64,000 bases of DNA from Listeria seeligeri serovar 1/2b str. SLCC3954. GTDB taxonomy: Bacteria > Bacillota > Bacilli > Lactobacillales > Listeriaceae. Every line of letters begins with the position of its first letter. Within the stretch, counting starts at the first letter, position 1. The notes beneath the pieces are model-generated. The model did no database searches. It saw nothing but the letters and a program-made list of their open reading frames with translations, and was not told the DNA's origin. Both the position numbers and the translations under genes were made by a program. Positions 62,045 to 64,000 of the stretch are shown piece by piece. The stretch spans positions 620,001 through 684,000 of the forward strand of contig NC_013891.1 of assembly GCF_000027145.1 (NCBI RefSeq). Direction: 5' to 3'.

Positions 62045-63886
62045 ATGAAAAAAAGCTTTATCTTTCTTCTAATATTAGCTACTTGCTTTAGTTTTCACCT
62101 GAATACTAGCATGGCTTTTGATGGAGAAAATACCATATCAACTAATGAAAAAATAGATGTGGTAACAGAGGCTGACTTGGGTGGGCAAGGCTGGCTTATA
62201 AATGAAGTAAATCGACAACTTTCACCAAAAAAAGTGGGAACAGACTTAACGTTTGAAGATCTTGCTAAAATAACAAGAATCATTTTGCCGAATAAAAATC
62301 TCACTGGAGAGGTTCCACCAGAAATCAAAAATTTAGTCTCACTACAGGACTTGCTTTTATATAGTAATAAATTGACGGGGACTATCCCGGCGGAACTCGG
62401 GGAGCTAAAAAAACTTAAAACACTTCGATTAGATTATAATCAACTAACAGGAACCGTTCCAGAAGGGCTTGGGAATATTAGTTTCATTCAACTACAAATG
62501 AATAAACTTGTTGGACAATTACCTCTAAGTTTATATGAAAACAGAACAGGATCAAATGAGGTCAATGTTTCTGGAAATCAAGTAACCATTGACGGAACAA
62601 CAAATGTACCAAGCGTTTATTCTGCTTATACTTTTGTTTATCCATACCCATACTCTGAATATAGCGGGAAAATAAAAGCCCTTCACCCTTATATTTATAA
62701 TTTGGATAATAGCATGAATTTTACTCCATTCTTAAAGGGCAGTGCGACTTTTATTGATTTACAGGCGGCAAATATGTTTGATTCTGCTCTATTTGCTGGA
62801 CATCATGTGACAATTACAGATGAGGGGAATTTGAAAGTACTATACGACGGAGAACTTACAGAAGATGTTAGTATTCCGCTTTCTGGTTGGAATTCGGGTT
62901 CTCATAGACTTAGCGTTGTACTTGATAAAGCATTTAATAATCCTCAAAATAAAGTGGAAATCTTGTTAAATCTTTTAGCCGTGCAAGGGGAAGATGTCAC
63001 AGTTGAATATGTGAACGAAAATGGAGAATCGATTCATGCTTCCCAATTAATCAGTGGAAACGTTGGGGATGAATATGATGCAACAATAGAAGAATATAAA
63101 TTAGCAATTGATAAATACACACTAGATGAGTCTAAATTACCTGCCAATGCTGTTGGAACTTTTTCTAATGAAGCGAAAACGGTGACCTATGTATATAACA
63201 AAATAGACGGAGCGCCAATAACTGTAAAATATCTTGATGAAAATGGAACGGAGATAGCAGAAGCAGATACATTAACTGGAAAAATAGATGCTCCTTATGA
63301 AACAACACCAAAAGAAATTTCTGGTTGGGTTGTAGATGAAAACAAACTTCCAACGAATAAAACAGGGGATTTTACAGCAGATAGTCAAAATGTCACTTAT
63401 ACGTACAAAACCAATCAAACAAAAATAACCGCACATGATTCTACTATATACGTAGACGATGCTTGGAATGCGAAAGACAATTTCGACACAGCTTATGATA
63501 AATATGGCAATGAAGTACCATTTGACAAGGTTAGCGCAGAAGGAACAGTAAATACCTCCAAACCGGGCGTTTACTCTGTGAAATATATTTATGATGGAGC
63601 AGAAACAGTAATTAAAGTCACTGTGAAAGCGAAAGATGTTCCAGTTGAACCAACAAACCTGATTGACCCAACAAATCCGGTTGAGCCAGCGCATTCTCCA
63701 GCAGTCACTCCAAGTCAATCGTCCAATTCAGCAGTAAAATTAATCTCTGTTCCAAGTGAGCGAGGAGAGTGGAAGCTTCCGACAACAGGCGATGATAGGT
63801 TTGATAGCATTCTCTATATTGGAGCAGGCATAGCGGTCATTTTCGCAGCGATTAGTTTACTGAGAAAAAGAAAAATTCATTTATAA
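62045..63886 (+). CDS. LPXTG surface protein with plant-type LRRs and MucBP-like repeats
   Basis: This 613-residue protein has a signal peptide (1-25). A short LRR domain (about 70-150) follows the plant pattern, with NLTGEVPPEIKNLVSLQDL, NKLTGTIPAELGELKKLKTL and NQLTGTVPEGLGN, unlike the SDS22-type LRRs of internalins. Next come a beta-rich region, two MucBP-like repeats (VTVEYVNENGESI and ITVKYLDENGTEI), an Ig-like domain, a Pro-rich linker and the sorting signal LPTTGD with membrane helix and RKRK. I chose ATG 62045, with AGGAGG upstream, over ATG 62006. Role probably adhesive; unknown. Confidence 0.9.
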   Translation: MKKSFIFLLILATCFSFHLNTSMAFDGENTISTNEKIDVVTEADLGGQGWLINEVNRQLSPKKVGTDLTFEDLAKITRIILPNKNLTGEVPPEIKNLVSLQDLLLYSNKLTGTIPAELGELKKLKTLRLDYNQLTGTVPEGLGNISFIQLQMNKLVGQLPLSLYENRTGSNEVNVSGNQVTIDGTTNVPSVYSAYTFVYPYPYSEYSGKIKALHPYIYNLDNSMNFTPFLKGSATFIDLQAANMFDSALFAGHHVTITDEGNLKVLYDGELTEDVSIPLSGWNSGSHRLSVVLDKAFNNPQNKVEILLNLLAVQGEDVTVEYVNENGESIHASQLISGNVGDEYDATIEEYKLAIDKYTLDESKLPANAVGTFSNEAKTVTYVYNKIDGAPITVKYLDENGTEIAEADTLTGKIDAPYETTPKEISGWVVDENKLPTNKTGDFTADSQNVTYTYKTNQTKITAHDSTIYVDDAWNAKDNFDTAYDKYGNEVPFDKVSAEGTVNTSKPGVYSVKYIYDGAETVIKVTVKAKDVPVEPTNLIDPTNPVEPAHSPAVTPSQSSNSAVKLISVPSERGEWKLPTTGDDRFDSILYIGAGIAVIFAAISLLRKRKIHL

Positions 63887-63893
63887 TCCAACG

Positions 63894-63923
63894 AGTCCTT
63901 ATCTATTCGATAAGGGCTTTTTT
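63894..63923 (+). terminator. Terminator after the plant-type LRR gene
   Basis: A 10-bp stem (AGTCCTTATC with GATAAGGGCT, one wobble), a 5-nt loop and a T run. Confidence 0.85.
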
Positions 63924-63946
63924 ATGTAACAATTCTAACAAATCAG

Positions 63947-63975
63947 TTTAACGCTAAACGATTAACTGCTATAAT
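63947..63975 (+). promoter_or_regulatory. Promoter for a gene beyond the window
   Basis: TTTAAC (63947-63952), 17 nt and TATAAT (63970-63975) with an upstream TG. The sequence from 63944 to 63969 has partial dyad symmetry (CAGTTTAAC ... ATTAACTG), which may be an operator. The gene itself lies past the right edge. Confidence 0.6.
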
Positions 63976-64000
63976 GGGTCTAGATTTACTAATTAATGCA

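Overview
The window looks like Listeria chromosome, most likely L. monocytogenes or a close relative such as L. innocua. The grounds are low-GC DNA, a single FlaA flagellin next to gmaR, MogR-type TTTT-N5-AAAA operators, a glmS ribozyme, and several internalin-like LRR/LPXTG surface proteins. Nothing in the window separates the species for certain. I found no tRNA, rRNA, CRISPR array, insertion sequence or prophage.

Positions 1-38593 hold one very large flagellar and chemotaxis locus, all on the + strand. The first half runs export apparatus (fliPQR-flhBA-flhF), flgG, cheR, motAB, gmaR, cheV. The flagellin gene flaA stands alone between two terminators. The second half runs cheY-cheA, hook and switch genes (fliK-like, flgD, flgE, fliM, fliY and two small SPOA proteins), two unrecognised membrane-associated proteins, a YaaR/DUF327 protein, then flgKL-fliDS, flgBC-fliEFGHI, a lytic transglycosylase and a terminal hypothetical. 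Perfect MogR-type boxes sit at the flaA promoter, in a five-box cluster before cheY, before the yaaR-flgK segment, and before a distant chemoreceptor gene at 51 kb. Together these mark the MogR/GmaR thermo-switch regulon. GmaR is both flagellin glycosyltransferase and MogR antirepressor.

Positions 38594-48275 look like accessory content. They hold a CtpE/MgtA/YoaB-type P-type ATPase with a roughly 190-nt leader, an autoregulated PadR-DUF1048 (LftRS-like) operon that continues into a DrrAB-type ABC exporter, and a 1361-residue LRR/LPXTG protein on the - strand built from near-identical 444-bp repeats.

Positions 48276-58757 hold a FusB/FBP-type EF-G-binding protein whose leader encodes an 18-residue peptide with alternative hairpins (a likely attenuator), a pyruvate oxidase, the MogR-box chemoreceptor with a C39-like peptidase, and a 70-residue mini-LPXTG protein divergent from glmS and its ribozyme. 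Next come a RibF paralogue lacking the riboflavin kinase domain, a DUF6530 plus degenerate GIY-YIG pair under a striking palindromic operator, and a DUF4064 protein. Positions 58973-63886 carry two more LPXTG surface proteins, one internalin-like and one with plant-type LRRs, with a decayed gene between them.

The most interesting items are the FusB leader-peptide attenuator, the palindromic operator of the DUF6530 pair, the mini-LPXTG gene with a full promoter, FliY with a duplicated CheC module, and the MogR-box clusters.
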